Shown here: positions 1 through 7,542 of the stretch, one piece after another
Position numbering within the stretch: the first letter of the stretch is position 1
How the letters are laid out: the number at the start of each line of letters is the position of its first letter
From: a virus
Virus record (IMG/VR): IMGVR_UViG_3300031565_000014
Location: 1-64,000 of that record
Reading direction: 5' to 3' (one strand)
DNA: 64,000 nt
Position numbers and translations under genes: made by a program
The notes under the pieces: model-generated
Seen by the model: only the letters and a program-made list of their open reading frames with translations
Databases searched by the model: none
Told to the model about the DNA's origin: nothing

Positions 1-1
1 T

Positions 2-319
2 GGAGTTTATAGTCAATATGTTAAAGATACAATATCGTCTATTGCCAGTAGAAATCTTTTAGAGCAAGAAGGTTATCTTGCTATTACACTATTAGGTGCT
101 AGAGATGATTTAAGTGCATTCTCAGGAGAGAACGACAAAATAAGGAATGTAGACATACCTAATGATATTTGTGGGCTTGTGCCTGATCTAAAATTAGTTA
201 ATATCTATCATTACTTAAGTAAAGGAGGTTCTCCAATGAGAGTTTATATGTTTAAAAAGAGTGTTCAAGCGTTTGAACCAGAATTAATAAGTTTAAATAG
301 TGAAAAATTAAAATTATGA
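2..319 (+). CDS. C-terminal part of an unrecognised protein (cut by window start)
   Basis: An open frame runs from the window edge to a TGA at 317-319, giving about 105 C-terminal residues; the true start lies outside. I do not recognise the family. The fragment ends in a hydrophobic, strand-like stretch (residues roughly 60-85). Its stop overlaps the next gene's start as ATGA (316-319), which suggests the two are translated from one message. A methyltransferase-like fold is conceivable from the strand pattern but no diagnostic motif is visible. Confidence 0.7.
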   Translation, partial: GVYSQYVKDTISSIASRNLLEQEGYLAITLLGARDDLSAFSGENDKIRNVDIPNDICGLVPDLKLVNIYHYLSKGGSPMRVYMFKKSVQAFEPELISLNSEKLKL

Positions 320-708
320 AAAAGTACATAGTGGGACTTATTGTAAGTCTATTTTTAATGGGATGTGACAAAGATGATGTAACACCTACAGCAAATTCTA
401 TGACAGGTATATGGAATATATATGAAGATTATTCTCCTACAAATGGTTCAGGTAATACTGCATTTATCCAGAAAGGTTATATAACTTCTATCACACCTGA
501 AGGGTCAATTGATCTAACGATAAATAATTACCCTTATTCTATAGCTACAGGTAAAATTTATGAACTAACCGGAGGAATTAATGCACAACAAATAGGTGAT
601 GTTCAAATTATTAATAATGATTTTATTATAGTTAGATTGTCTTTTAATGCTATTTACTATGCTCAAGGAGATTATGATTTCTGTAATGCTAAATATAAAA
701 AACAATGA
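316..708 (+). CDS. small predicted lipoprotein
   Basis: 130 residues. The N-terminus is a lipoprotein signal peptide: MKK, a hydrophobic stretch, then the lipobox L-M-G-C with Cys17 followed by DKDD. The mature part is Thr/Asn/Ile-rich and probably a small beta-fold facing the periplasm. Acidic residues right after the lipid-modified Cys resemble the lipoprotein export signal for surface exposure in Bacteroidota, which would fit a host-derived or superinfection-blocking protein (inference). It overlaps both neighbours by ATGA and shares an operon with the glucosaminidase-like gene behind it. Specific function unknown. Confidence 0.8.
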   Translation: MKKYIVGLIVSLFLMGCDKDDVTPTANSMTGIWNIYEDYSPTNGSGNTAFIQKGYITSITPEGSIDLTINNYPYSIATGKIYELTGGINAQQIGDVQIINNDFIIVRLSFNAIYYAQGDYDFCNAKYKKQ

Positions 709-1115
709 TAAATTTACTTATAACCCCATTATTTATTTTAATGGGGTTTAACTTAGAATTAACAAAAGAAAATGTATATGAAGCTTGTATAGCATATGAG
801 ATAAAACATCCAAAAATAGTTGCTGCTCAAGCTTATTTAGAAACAGGTAATCTTGAATGTGAAAATTGTTCTTTAGATTATAATAACTTATTTGGTTTTT
901 TTATATGTAAAGAAAGAGATGCAGAAAATAATTGCATAAGTTCTGGATATATCTCATTCGATCATTGGGTGTTTAGTATAGCTTACTATAAGCGTTGGCA
1001 AGATAAACGCTATAAAGGGGGTAATTATTATAAGTTTTTAACTAAAATAAATTATGCTACCGCGCTTGATTATAACGATAAAGTTAAACAACTAGTAACG
1101 CAATATTTTGAATAA
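705..1115 (+). CDS. glucosaminidase-like peptidoglycan hydrolase, membrane-anchored or secreted
   Basis: 136 residues. A hydrophobic N-terminal segment (residues 2-17) looks like a signal anchor. Residues 36-65 read as the core of the Flgj/LytG-type glucosaminidase family (GH73-like): V-A-A-Q-A-Y-L-E-T-G followed by N-N-L-F-G-F, with Glu46 at the expected catalytic position, and a later W..S-I-A-Y-Y pattern. The substrate would be the glycan strand of peptidoglycan. A C-x2-C pair inside the domain is unusual and could form a disulphide. It starts by ATGA overlap with the lipoprotein gene, so it is a candidate lysis or cell-wall-remodelling gene. Family assignment is by motif reading only. Confidence 0.65.
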   Translation: MINLLITPLFILMGFNLELTKENVYEACIAYEIKHPKIVAAQAYLETGNLECENCSLDYNNLFGFFICKERDAENNCISSGYISFDHWVFSIAYYKRWQDKRYKGGNYYKFLTKINYATALDYNDKVKQLVTQYFE

Positions 1116-1141
1116 AAGTTTTAGCTATATAATAAGTTAAT

Positions 1142-1186
1142 TTTGAATTTTAAAACATCTTATAGTTTTATATATCGTATATTTAC
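1142..1186 (+). promoter_or_regulatory. possible promoter upstream of the acidic ORF
   Basis: The only gap of any size in this stretch is very AT-rich and carries TATATTTAC at 1178-1186, one base off the Bacteroidota -7 element TAnnTTTGY; the ATG follows 2 bases later. No TTTG lies at the usual distance. The same ATTTACATA word occurs before the DnaB-like gene at 12,825-12,836. If the element is real, the transcript would be nearly leaderless. Confidence 0.3.
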
Positions 1187-1188
1187 AT

Positions 1189-1470
1189 ATGTTATATCAA
1201 CTACCAGATGGCAGAACAGTAGAGATAAGTTTAGATGATTATTTAAACTTAGACCATGCTGGTATTCAAAATCTTATGGCTAATAAGTATTATGGAGCAG
1301 AAATAAGAAATCCTTTTTTTAAATCAGCAAGTGATTCAAGAGGGGATAGTTATTTAGAAAAAGAAGAATTAGGTTTTGATGAGGATGATTTTGAAACTAA
1401 AGATGTTAGTGAAATACCATCTGAGTTTAAAATGTTAGATCAAGACTTTGATGAAGACAATGAAGATTAG
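1189..1470 (+). CDS. small acidic hypothetical protein
   Basis: 93 residues with a strongly acidic second half (runs of D/E from about residue 55 to the end) and no predicted membrane segment. No family recognised. Very acidic small phage proteins are often DNA mimics or host-protein inhibitors, but nothing specific shows that here. It is followed directly by a strong intrinsic terminator (1515-1540), so it ends a transcription unit, and it is preceded by a possible promoter. Confidence 0.65.
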   Translation: MLYQLPDGRTVEISLDDYLNLDHAGIQNLMANKYYGAEIRNPFFKSASDSRGDSYLEKEELGFDEDDFETKDVSEIPSEFKMLDQDFDEDNED

Positions 1471-1514
1471 TTGAATAAGGGTTAGTTAGTTAATCTTTTA
1501 TTTGTTTGTGTGAG

Positions 1515-1540
1515 GAGGGCTGTAATGGCCCTCTTTTTTT
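1515..1540 (+). terminator. intrinsic terminator after the acidic ORF
   Basis: A perfect 6-bp stem GAGGGC/GCCCTC with a 7-nt loop is followed immediately by a run of seven T. It lies 45 bases after the stop of the 93-residue gene and separates it from the next unit. Confidence 0.85.
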
Positions 1541-1559
1541 GTTATAAAAAAATAAATAT

Positions 1560-2024
1560 ATGAAACAAGAAGCTTATTACAGAGGAAGAAATTCAGAATA
1601 CAACACAAATAATGGTAAACGAGCTAAAGCTCTTGACAGCATTGTTGTAGATTATAGTAAATATCAAAATTTTCTATATAAAAAGGCACTTTTAGGTTTA
1701 AAAATATATAACCAAAATGCCGTTAAAAGAATGAAAGAAGAAGAAATTACTACTATAATACGTAATCAAAAGAAAGCATTACGTGTTATTAGTGTTTACA
1801 AACAGAAAAAAGTTATTGAATTAAGTAATGGTTTATTAACAGCTATGTTTCCTAAAGGAAGAGTTACTAGTGAGCTACTTACACCAGAATTATCTAGATG
1901 GGGCAAACAGTATAAAGTAACGTTAAAAAATGAAGATTTAGGTATAACTAAAACAGAAATTATTAATTTACTTGTTGCTAACAACGTATTACCTGAAGAT
2001 TTTTATGAATTAAATTTAAAATAA
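1560..2024 (+). CDS. hypothetical basic protein
   Basis: 154 residues, Lys-rich and mostly helical by eye in the first 90 residues, with no membrane segment. The C-terminal 40 residues (T-K-T-E-I-I-N-L-L-V-A-N-N-V-L-P) look like a short helical DNA- or protein-binding end, but no family is recognised. It opens a + strand cluster with the ClpX-like gene 250 bases downstream. Confidence 0.65.
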   Translation: MKQEAYYRGRNSEYNTNNGKRAKALDSIVVDYSKYQNFLYKKALLGLKIYNQNAVKRMKEEEITTIIRNQKKALRVISVYKQKKVIELSNGLLTAMFPKGRVTSELLTPELSRWGKQYKVTLKNEDLGITKTEIINLLVANNVLPEDFYELNLK

Positions 2025-2025
2025 T

Positions 2026-2259
2026 ATGAGGGTAGAAGCAGTTTGCAATGGTAAAGTAACTTTGATTATTACTCCGGAAACATCTTTAGATGAAGAAATA
2101 TTAAAATCAATATTACAACAAAAAAATGAGATTGTAGAAATAAGAGGTACAGCAGCTTTAGTTCATAAAACTATAAGTTCTGGTTTATTAATTAGTTCTA
2201 CAGAAAGTAACATAGTGGATAAAAATAAAGATAGTGAAGTAAATGATAGTTTAACTTAA
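2026..2259 (+). CDS. hypothetical small protein
   Basis: 77 residues, starting one base after the preceding stop, so probably co-translated. The composition is beta-rich at first with a Ser/Asp/Asn tail. Not recognised. Its place directly in front of the ClpX-like ATPase raises the possibility that it is an adaptor or partner, without sequence proof. Confidence 0.55.
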   Translation: MRVEAVCNGKVTLIITPETSLDEEILKSILQQKNEIVEIRGTAALVHKTISSGLLISSTESNIVDKNKDSEVNDSLT

Positions 2260-2270
2260 AATATAATAAA

Positions 2271-3083
2271 ATGAATATAGTGGGTCAAGATAAATTAGTG
2301 AAAGAAATAGAAAAAATATTTAGTATTTTTGAAGCATCAGAAGGTGAAATTAAACCGCATTTTATTTTAACAGGGGAAAGTGGTAGTGGTAAAACATTTA
2401 CTATAAATAATCTTTCTGTAAAATACAAAATGAATTTTATTGAAGTAAATGCTGCTCAATTAACTAAAGAAGGTACAAGTGGTAATAGTTTATCTAAAGC
2501 TTTATCACCGTTAGCTAATACACAAAAACAGTTAACTGTTGTATTTGTTGATGAATTTGATAAATTATTTATATCAGGTAATTCAAATGATAGTTCAGCG
2601 CATGAGTCAACAACAGGTGTACAAAATGAGTTTTTAAAAGTTTTAGAATCAAGAACTACACAAGTATTTGGCGATTATGGTAAATATGTGTCTGTACCTG
2701 TTAATAACGTTTTATTTGTGTTTGCTGGTGCTTTTAACAATGAAGAAGACATTACTTTAGATAGATTACGTGAAATAGGATTAAAAACTGAATTTTTAGG
2801 CAGAGTAGGGTTAATTTACAATACTAAACCTCTAACGTTAGAAGATCTTAACAGAATAGTTGATAAAAGTGATTTACTAGATAAATATTGTAAGTTATTT
2901 AATGAAGATTTTGAAAAAGTAAGCATTTATATTAAAGGTTATATTAAGAAGTTTTTTGATAAAAATACTTTAGGAGCTAGAATGATTAACACACTTATAC
3001 AACAATACTTTATAAAAGGTGGTGTTTTAAATATAGATGATGCTAAAGAAGTTACATTTCAAAAAACTTTAAAATTAAAATAA
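2271..3083 (+). CDS. ClpX-like AAA+ ATPase
   Basis: 270 residues, a single AAA+ module. Walker A is G-E-S-G-S-G-K-T at 35-42 and Walker B is V-F-V-D-E-F-D-K at 91-98. The later A-G-A-F ... E-F-L-G-R-V stretch (about 150-180) and the helical lid with P-L-T-x-E-D-L-x-x-I-V are the arrangement of ClpX/HslU-class unfoldases. Host ClpX is about 400 residues; this one lacks the N-terminal zinc-binding domain. I see no clear IGF-type loop for ClpP docking, so it may act as a remodelling ATPase without the protease. A ClpS-like adaptor is encoded 3.6 kb downstream. Family call firm, role inferred. Confidence 0.8.
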   Translation: MNIVGQDKLVKEIEKIFSIFEASEGEIKPHFILTGESGSGKTFTINNLSVKYKMNFIEVNAAQLTKEGTSGNSLSKALSPLANTQKQLTVVFVDEFDKLFISGNSNDSSAHESTTGVQNEFLKVLESRTTQVFGDYGKYVSVPVNNVLFVFAGAFNNEEDITLDRLREIGLKTEFLGRVGLIYNTKPLTLEDLNRIVDKSDLLDKYCKLFNEDFEKVSIYIKGYIKKFFDKNTLGARMINTLIQQYFIKGGVLNIDDAKEVTFQKTLKLK

Positions 3084-3095
3084 AATATAAACAAT

Positions 3096-3178
3096 GAGAG
3101 GTAGAGTATAATGTCACGGAGGTTGTGTCACCTTATGAAAATAAGTATCTATCGCAGGTTCGAGTCCTGCTACCTCTC
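3096..3178 (+). tRNA. possible aberrant or degenerate tRNA
   Basis: A perfect 7-bp acceptor stem (3097-3103 with 3171-3177; a further G-C pair is possible at 3096/3178) and a perfect T-arm (GCAGG/CCTGC at 3154-3158 and 3166-3170 around loop TTCGAGT) are present in the right order. The 50 bases between them are about nine too many and do not fold into normal D and anticodon arms. The best anticodon reading is GAA in T-GAA-AA context at 3136-3141 (Phe), but its stem has two mismatches. No CCA is encoded. Confidence 0.45.
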
Positions 3179-3197
3179 CTAAAAAAACAAATAAATT

Positions 3198-3284
3198 ATG
3201 CTAGAAAAAGAGTTTATTCCTTATGATTTAACACAAGGTCTTAAAAAACTAATTAAAATTGTTAAATATGAAAAAGATAAGTAA
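3198..3284 (+). CDS. possible micro-ORF after the tRNA-like element
   Basis: A 28-codon frame with an ATG start preceded by the A-rich leader typical of this genome, ending inside the start region of the next gene. The peptide begins M-L-E-K-E-F-I-P-Y-D-L, which looks like the start of a phage accessory protein and may be a remnant. Little else can be said. Confidence 0.35.
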   Translation: MLEKEFIPYDLTQGLKKLIKIVKYEKDK

Positions 3285-3456
3285 AGATTATTATGAAGGG
3301 TTTTCTTTTGGAATAGCTACAGCTATTTTTACATGCTTGGGTTTTGATCTTTTTAATGAAGGCTCCTGGGCATATTTAGGTATTGTGATGGTTGTTTTAG
3401 GAATATCAAATATTCTTAAAGTTGAATTACTTAGTGATAAATCAGATAAAAAATAA
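3268..3456 (+). CDS. small membrane protein, two transmembrane segments
   Basis: 62 residues from the ATG at 3268; an upstream in-frame TTG is less likely. Two hydrophobic segments, about residues 13-30 and 36-52, are separated by a short N-E-G-S turn, with a charged tail ending in K-S-D-K-K. The shape fits a holin-like or superinfection-type inner membrane protein, but no family is recognised and it is not next to lysis genes. Confidence 0.55.
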   Translation: MKKISKDYYEGFSFGIATAIFTCLGFDLFNEGSWAYLGIVMVVLGISNILKVELLSDKSDKK

Positions 3457-3550
3457 AACTTTGACATACACAAAAAATTAAAACTAACTTGTCTTAGAAA
3501 ATTAATAGAACTTGTTAATAAAGAAATTGTAAATTATAGTAAAACAAGTA

Positions 3551-3946
3551 ATGATGATTGAAAAAAAGAAAAAATTATGTGTAGCTTGTGAAAAAGACCA
3601 ATATATTTGGAAAAACTACAAAGGAGATAAATATTGTCAACAATGTTGGTATAAACACAAAGATAATCCTATAAAAAATATTAAAAAAGTATCAGCTAAG
3701 AAACAAAGTTTAGATAATGAATACTCACAACTTAGAAGAATATTCTTAACTAAAAATCCTAAATGTCAAATGCATATTCCGGGTATATGTCAAAATGATG
3801 CCACAGACGTGCATCATATGTCAGGTCGTTTGTGTGATTATCTTAAAATAGAAACATGGAAACCTGCTTGTAGAGCTTGTCATTGTTGGACTGAGGAACA
3901 TCCTGAAGAAGCGCGAGATCTTGGATTTAGTAATACTAAATATTAA
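3551..3946 (+). CDS. HNH-type zinc-binding endonuclease-like protein
   Basis: 131 residues. An N-terminal zinc ribbon is suggested by C-V-A-C at 10-13 and C-Q-Q-C about 20 residues later. The C-terminal half (about 70-125) has C-x6-C, D-V-H-H-M-S-G-R, W-x-P-A-C-x-x-C-H, which is the spacing of HNH endonucleases with the paired His in the first strand. Related phage proteins act as DNA-nicking or recombination endonucleases; whether this one cuts DNA is not shown. It overlaps nothing and is followed by the DUF3820-like gene after 4 bases. Confidence 0.6.
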   Translation: MMIEKKKKLCVACEKDQYIWKNYKGDKYCQQCWYKHKDNPIKNIKKVSAKKQSLDNEYSQLRRIFLTKNPKCQMHIPGICQNDATDVHHMSGRLCDYLKIETWKPACRACHCWTEEHPEEARDLGFSNTKY

Positions 3947-3950
3947 AATT

Positions 3951-4172
3951 ATGAATAAAAAGTTACCTGATTTTATACCAGGAGGAGAATTGTGGAGAGA
4001 ATATGGTAAAACATATCAAAACTATAAAATGCCTTTTGGTAAATATAAAGACAGACCTTTAAAAAACGTACCATTCTCGTATTTAGAATGGTTAGAAGGT
4101 GAAAATGTTAATGATAACACTATTAAAAAGTACGTAAATATAATAAGAAAAAAAGCAGGCTTTAGAATATAA
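3951..4172 (+). CDS. DUF3820-like small protein
   Basis: 73 residues using the ATG at 3951; an earlier in-frame start would overlap the HNH gene. Residues 28-52 carry the family signature M-P-F-G-K-Y-K-x-x-P-L-x-x-V-P-x-x-Y-L-E-W-L. Proteins with this signature are often found in phages and next to exonuclease domains; their biochemical role is not established. It sits between the HNH-type gene and an uncharacterised acidic gene. Confidence 0.65.
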   Translation: MNKKLPDFIPGGELWREYGKTYQNYKMPFGKYKDRPLKNVPFSYLEWLEGENVNDNTIKKYVNIIRKKAGFRI

Positions 4173-4193
4173 ATAAATTAAATAGTCAACATT

Positions 4194-4748
4194 ATGAATA
4201 AAATAATATATTGTTTTGAAGAAGCAGATAGTACAGAAGAGTGTGTAGAAATTATTAATAACAACTATAAAGTTTCAAATTGGAAAAGAATAAGTAAGTT
4301 TAAACTTCCCGCTGAGTACAGAGATAAAGTACAAGTAAGAGTATTTAGTGATGGTTCTGAAGAGCTTACAGTAGTATTAGCTGAAGAATGTACATATTTA
4401 TGTACTAATCTTAATCTAACTACTTTAAGACCTATAATAGATCAAGTAAATAATCATGCTAAGAATTTTTATACATGGGATTATGGTCAGATTTATTTAA
4501 ACCCTTATACATTAGAATTATGGGTATCCTGTGGTGATGGTGGTATTTTTTATTCTACATTACATTATACACAAATTGTAGGAAATATTGAGAATTATCA
4601 AGATTGTGAGTTTCCAAAGAAAAACTTTGAAGATTTTATTCCTGAAATTAAAAGTACTACATATGAAGCTGAATATTCACCTGAATATGATGGTTCTGAC
4701 GGAGATTGGATACCTATAGGTAAAATAAAAGATATTTGTAATTATTAA
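4194..4748 (+). CDS. hypothetical acidic protein
   Basis: 184 residues, beta-rich and acidic, with aromatic-rich tracts (Y-T-W-D-Y-G, W-V-S-C-G-D-G-G) around the middle and no signal peptide or membrane helix. The family is not recognised. It is placed directly upstream of the SF2 helicase with an 18-base gap, so it is probably co-transcribed with DNA metabolism genes. Confidence 0.6.
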   Translation: MNKIIYCFEEADSTEECVEIINNNYKVSNWKRISKFKLPAEYRDKVQVRVFSDGSEELTVVLAEECTYLCTNLNLTTLRPIIDQVNNHAKNFYTWDYGQIYLNPYTLELWVSCGDGGIFYSTLHYTQIVGNIENYQDCEFPKKNFEDFIPEIKSTTYEAEYSPEYDGSDGDWIPIGKIKDICNY

Positions 4749-4765
4749 AAAATTAAAAGTGAATT

Positions 4766-5905
4766 ATGAACAGTGGAAAAACTAAATTAGAAAAACAAGA
4801 GAAACTTCAAGAAGAGGCTCTTAATATTATTTGGCCACATTTTAAATGTAGCGTAGATATGTCTGTAGGCTCAGGTAAAACTTATTTGGGTCTAAAACAC
4901 ATGCTTAAATTATATGAGGCAGATAATACTAGAAAATTTCTAGTTGTTCACCCTACTAAGTCAATAAAAGATTCCTGGTCGGAGGCTATAAGTGTACTTA
5001 AGTTAGATTATCTATTAGATAGTATAACTTTTGTCACTTATAGATCATTATTGAAAAGTTCATATGATTATCATTGTGTTTATTTTGATGAATGTCATAG
5101 CTTAAAAGCAAGTCATGAGCCATTTCTTATATTATTTAATGGGAAAATATTAGGTTTATCCGGGACAATGCCTGAAAAAGGTGTAAGAGCTGATTTAATT
5201 ACCAAATATATGCCTACTGTGTATAAATATACAACAGATGACGGTGTTAATGATGACATGCTTAATGATTATAAAATAATAGTTCATATGTTACCGCTAG
5301 ATGATAGAAAAAACTTACCTGTTAAAGGTAAATCTTGGTACACATCTGAGTTAAATAGTTATAATTATTGGACAAGTAGACTTGCTAAAGCTGATGAAAG
5401 CGGTAATGCTAAATCTTTACAAATATGTAGAGTTATGAGGATGAAAGAAATGCAAAATTTTCTAAGTAAAGAAGATTATGTAAAAGAATTATTAAATATA
5501 ATGCCTCCAAGTAGTAAAACTATAATATTTACTAATTATAAAGATCAAGCAGACAGGCTTTGTGAGCATAGTTATCATAGCGGTAATACAAATAGTAATA
5601 CAAATTTAGAATCTTTCAAAAATGGTGATATTACAAGATTATCTGCAGTATTACAACTTAATGAAGGGGTTAATATCCCTAAATTAGAATCTGGTATAAT
5701 ACTACATGCTTATGGTAATAATGTTAAAAGTCAACAACGAATTGGTAGACTAATGCGTCTAAATCCTGATCAAACAGCTACTATACATATATTATGTTAT
5801 CAAGCTACTATTGATGAAAAATGGGTTAAAAATGCTTTAAGTGCTTATGCACAAGATAAGATAAAGTATTATGATAGTATTAATAAATGTTTTATAAATA
5901 AATAA
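4766..5905 (+). CDS. superfamily 2 DNA/RNA helicase
   Basis: 379 residues. Visible motifs: I (Walker A) S-V-G-S-G-K-T at 33-39, II D-E-C-H at 108-111, III S-G-T at 132-134, and in the second RecA-like domain the motif V/VI region E-G-V-N-I-P and Q-Q-R-I-G-R-L-M-R near residue 325. This is a compact DExH helicase of the UvsW/RecG-like phage type, probably remodelling replication forks or recombination intermediates. It lacks added accessory domains. SF2 helicases are a standard part of crAss-like genomes. Confidence 0.85.
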   Translation: MNSGKTKLEKQEKLQEEALNIIWPHFKCSVDMSVGSGKTYLGLKHMLKLYEADNTRKFLVVHPTKSIKDSWSEAISVLKLDYLLDSITFVTYRSLLKSSYDYHCVYFDECHSLKASHEPFLILFNGKILGLSGTMPEKGVRADLITKYMPTVYKYTTDDGVNDDMLNDYKIIVHMLPLDDRKNLPVKGKSWYTSELNSYNYWTSRLAKADESGNAKSLQICRVMRMKEMQNFLSKEDYVKELLNIMPPSSKTIIFTNYKDQADRLCEHSYHSGNTNSNTNLESFKNGDITRLSAVLQLNEGVNIPKLESGIILHAYGNNVKSQQRIGRLMRLNPDQTATIHILCYQATIDEKWVKNALSAYAQDKIKYYDSINKCFINK

Positions 5906-5910
5906 AAGAT

Positions 5911-6264
5911 ATGAATAAAAAAATAAACGAAATAGATAATAAAGAAGATTTACAAAAATTCATATATAAGTCTATTAATGAAAATGATGTAAGATTCTAC
6001 ACTAGTAAGGTTAATAATGAAAGATTAGATGAATTTGTCGAAGATATCGCAGATGCTATTATTTTAGATAGAGCTAGTAAAACATCTGTAAATTCTGAAG
6101 ATATGAGTAATGTGGTAGAAGTATTATCGGATGTAGTTACTACAACAAAACATCTTAAAGATTATATTAATTACAATATCTTAAATGTGAGGATGCTTAG
6201 TGTGAGTCTTTGGATTGTTGTTTTAATGCATTTTATTTTCTCAATATTATTAATAGTCAAATGA
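5911..6264 (+). CDS. tail-anchored membrane protein
   Basis: 117 residues. Residues 1-90 are acidic and helical; the last 25 residues form one hydrophobic segment ending in L-L-I-V-K, so the protein is probably tail-anchored with its soluble part in the cytoplasm. The stop overlaps the next gene's ATG as ATGA. Function unknown; pairing with the next membrane protein suggests they act together. Confidence 0.6.
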   Translation: MNKKINEIDNKEDLQKFIYKSINENDVRFYTSKVNNERLDEFVEDIADAIILDRASKTSVNSEDMSNVVEVLSDVVTTTKHLKDYINYNILNVRMLSVSLWIVVLMHFIFSILLIVK

Positions 6265-6689
6265 GTAAATTAGATTGGATTATTTTTGGGGTAGTACTTT
6301 TAGTATTACCCCTTTTGTATGTTGTACTAGTTGCTTTTTATAAATATTTAAAAAAAAAATATAAGTATATTATAAAATTTAAAAAAGTAAGTAAACATAT
6401 ATCTGCAAAAGCTATTACGTCAGACGGTAGTATAATAGTTTTTGAAACAAAGCACGTACAAACTTATATTTATGAAAGAGACAAGCACAATGATTTGCTA
6501 GGACTTTTAAATGATGTTAACGAACACATACTAGATATGGGTGAATTTGAAACAGATGGATTAATGTATGTTAGAATTTCTGATTTAACTAAAAGTCAGT
6601 ATATTAATAGTATAACAAAATCTAGTAATGAATCAGGTTGCTCTTGTGAACAATGCAACTATTTAAAAAATAAATATAATGCAAAATAA
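6261..6689 (+). CDS. N-terminally anchored membrane protein with Cys-rich tail
   Basis: 142 residues from the ATG at 6261, chosen because it overlaps the previous stop as ATGA. One transmembrane helix (about residues 6-27) is followed by a basic K-K-K-Y-K cluster, a soluble domain, and a C-terminal C-S-C-E-Q-C-N motif that could bind a metal. Not recognised. Its end overlaps the ClpS gene by 11 bases. Confidence 0.6.
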   Translation: MSKLDWIIFGVVLLVLPLLYVVLVAFYKYLKKKYKYIIKFKKVSKHISAKAITSDGSIIVFETKHVQTYIYERDKHNDLLGLLNDVNEHILDMGEFETDGLMYVRISDLTKSQYINSITKSSNESGCSCEQCNYLKNKYNAK

Positions 6690-6975
6690 CAGTATAGACA
6701 TTGATGAAGAAGTAGATATTGCTGTAGAGGAATTAATTAACTCTTCTTTAGGGCGAGCTATTGTAGTTTATAATGATGATGTTAACAGTTTTGAACATGT
6801 TATATATTGTTTAGTTAAGTACTGCTCTCATACGAGTATACAAGCTGAACAATGCGCTAATATTATCCATTTTAAAGGGAAATGTGATGTTAAAAGGGGT
6901 AATTTAAATAAATTAAAACCTATTCATGAAGCTTTATTAGAAAAAGGTTTAAGGTCAAAAATAGAAGAATTATGA
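6679..6975 (+). CDS. clpS: ClpS-like N-degron adaptor
   Basis: 98 residues, the normal size of bacterial ClpS. Residues 28-40 (V-V-Y-N-D-D-V-N-S-F-E-H-V) and the helix Q-A-E-Q-C-A-N-I-I-H-F-K-G-K-C are the ClpS core. Asn32, Asp33 and His64 match the residues that grip the N-terminal amino acid in known ClpS proteins. ClpS delivers N-degron proteins to ClpA(P). Similarity to Bacteroidota-type ClpS (A-E-Q-C-A-x-I-I-H-x-K-G-K-C-D-V-K) suggests acquisition from the host. The phage could use it to steer, or to decoy, the host Clp protease. It lies in a tightly packed operon, overlapping both neighbours. Confidence 0.85.
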   Translation: MQNNSIDIDEEVDIAVEELINSSLGRAIVVYNDDVNSFEHVIYCLVKYCSHTSIQAEQCANIIHFKGKCDVKRGNLNKLKPIHEALLEKGLRSKIEEL

Positions 6976-7187
6976 TGAAAATAGCTGATATTAAAAATAG
7001 AAAAGATATACTAAAACACATAATAGACTATGAATATTTTCTTAAAGAATATACTTTACGCATTTATCAAGAATATGATGATTTTGTAGCTTTGACGTTT
7101 TTAAAAGAAGCAACCGATAACCCAATAATTCATTCTTATTGGTCTTCTGAATTAATAAATTTAATAAAAAATCATGTAAATGAGTGA
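6972..7187 (+). CDS. hypothetical small helical protein
   Basis: 71 residues beginning by ATGA overlap with the ClpS gene. The sequence is helical with many Tyr/Asp/Glu residues, lacks membrane segments, and belongs to no recognised family. Translational coupling to ClpS makes it a candidate partner or regulator. Confidence 0.55.
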   Translation: MMKIADIKNRKDILKHIIDYEYFLKEYTLRIYQEYDDFVALTFLKEATDNPIIHSYWSSELINLIKNHVNE

Positions 7188-7542
7188 TGTATTCCATGAA
7201 ACATTCTTTATAAAAGAAGGTGATAAACTAGTATTTGAAAATAAAGGACGTGAAGCAATGTTTGATAAATTTGTCAAGTGCTTAAAACAAGATAAAAGAT
7301 ATCGAGTATTTATAGAGGAAATAAATGATGATCATACGCAAGGTCAATTAAATAAAATACATAAATGTATAAGAATTATTGCACAAGATACTGGTAATGA
7401 CTTTAATACTATTAAAAATGAAATTAAAAGTAGAATAGGTTACGACGGTGAATCTTTTGCTAATGCTAGTTATGATGAGCTAGATTTTGCTATTAAAGAA
7501 ACAATAACATTAGGTGATGAATTAGGAATTAACTTACATTAA
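7180..7542 (+). CDS. hypothetical protein, possibly NinB-like
   Basis: 120 residues. The middle (about 50-85) reads Q-L-N-K-I-H-K-C-I-R-I-I-A-Q-D-T-G-N-D-F-N-T-I-K-N-E-I-K, a pattern of small recombination/NinB-type phage proteins, with an acidic C-terminal helix. The resemblance is weak, so function is left open. Its last 14 bases overlap the convergent minus-strand gene. Confidence 0.5.
   Translation: MSDVFHETFFIKEGDKLVFENKGREAMFDKFVKCLKQDKRYRVFIEEINDDHTQGQLNKIHKCIRIIAQDTGNDFNTIKNEIKSRIGYDGESFANASYDELDFAIKETITLGDELGINLH

Noticed and set aside
3096-3178. tRNA-His assignment from the extra G-C pair and a GTG triplet
   Set aside because: The GTG triplet cannot be placed in a 7-base loop on a paired stem; amino acid identity left open.
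3460-3550. Open frame of about 34 codons before the HNH-type gene
   Set aside because: No ATG, GTG or TTG start in frame; probably non-coding or a relic.
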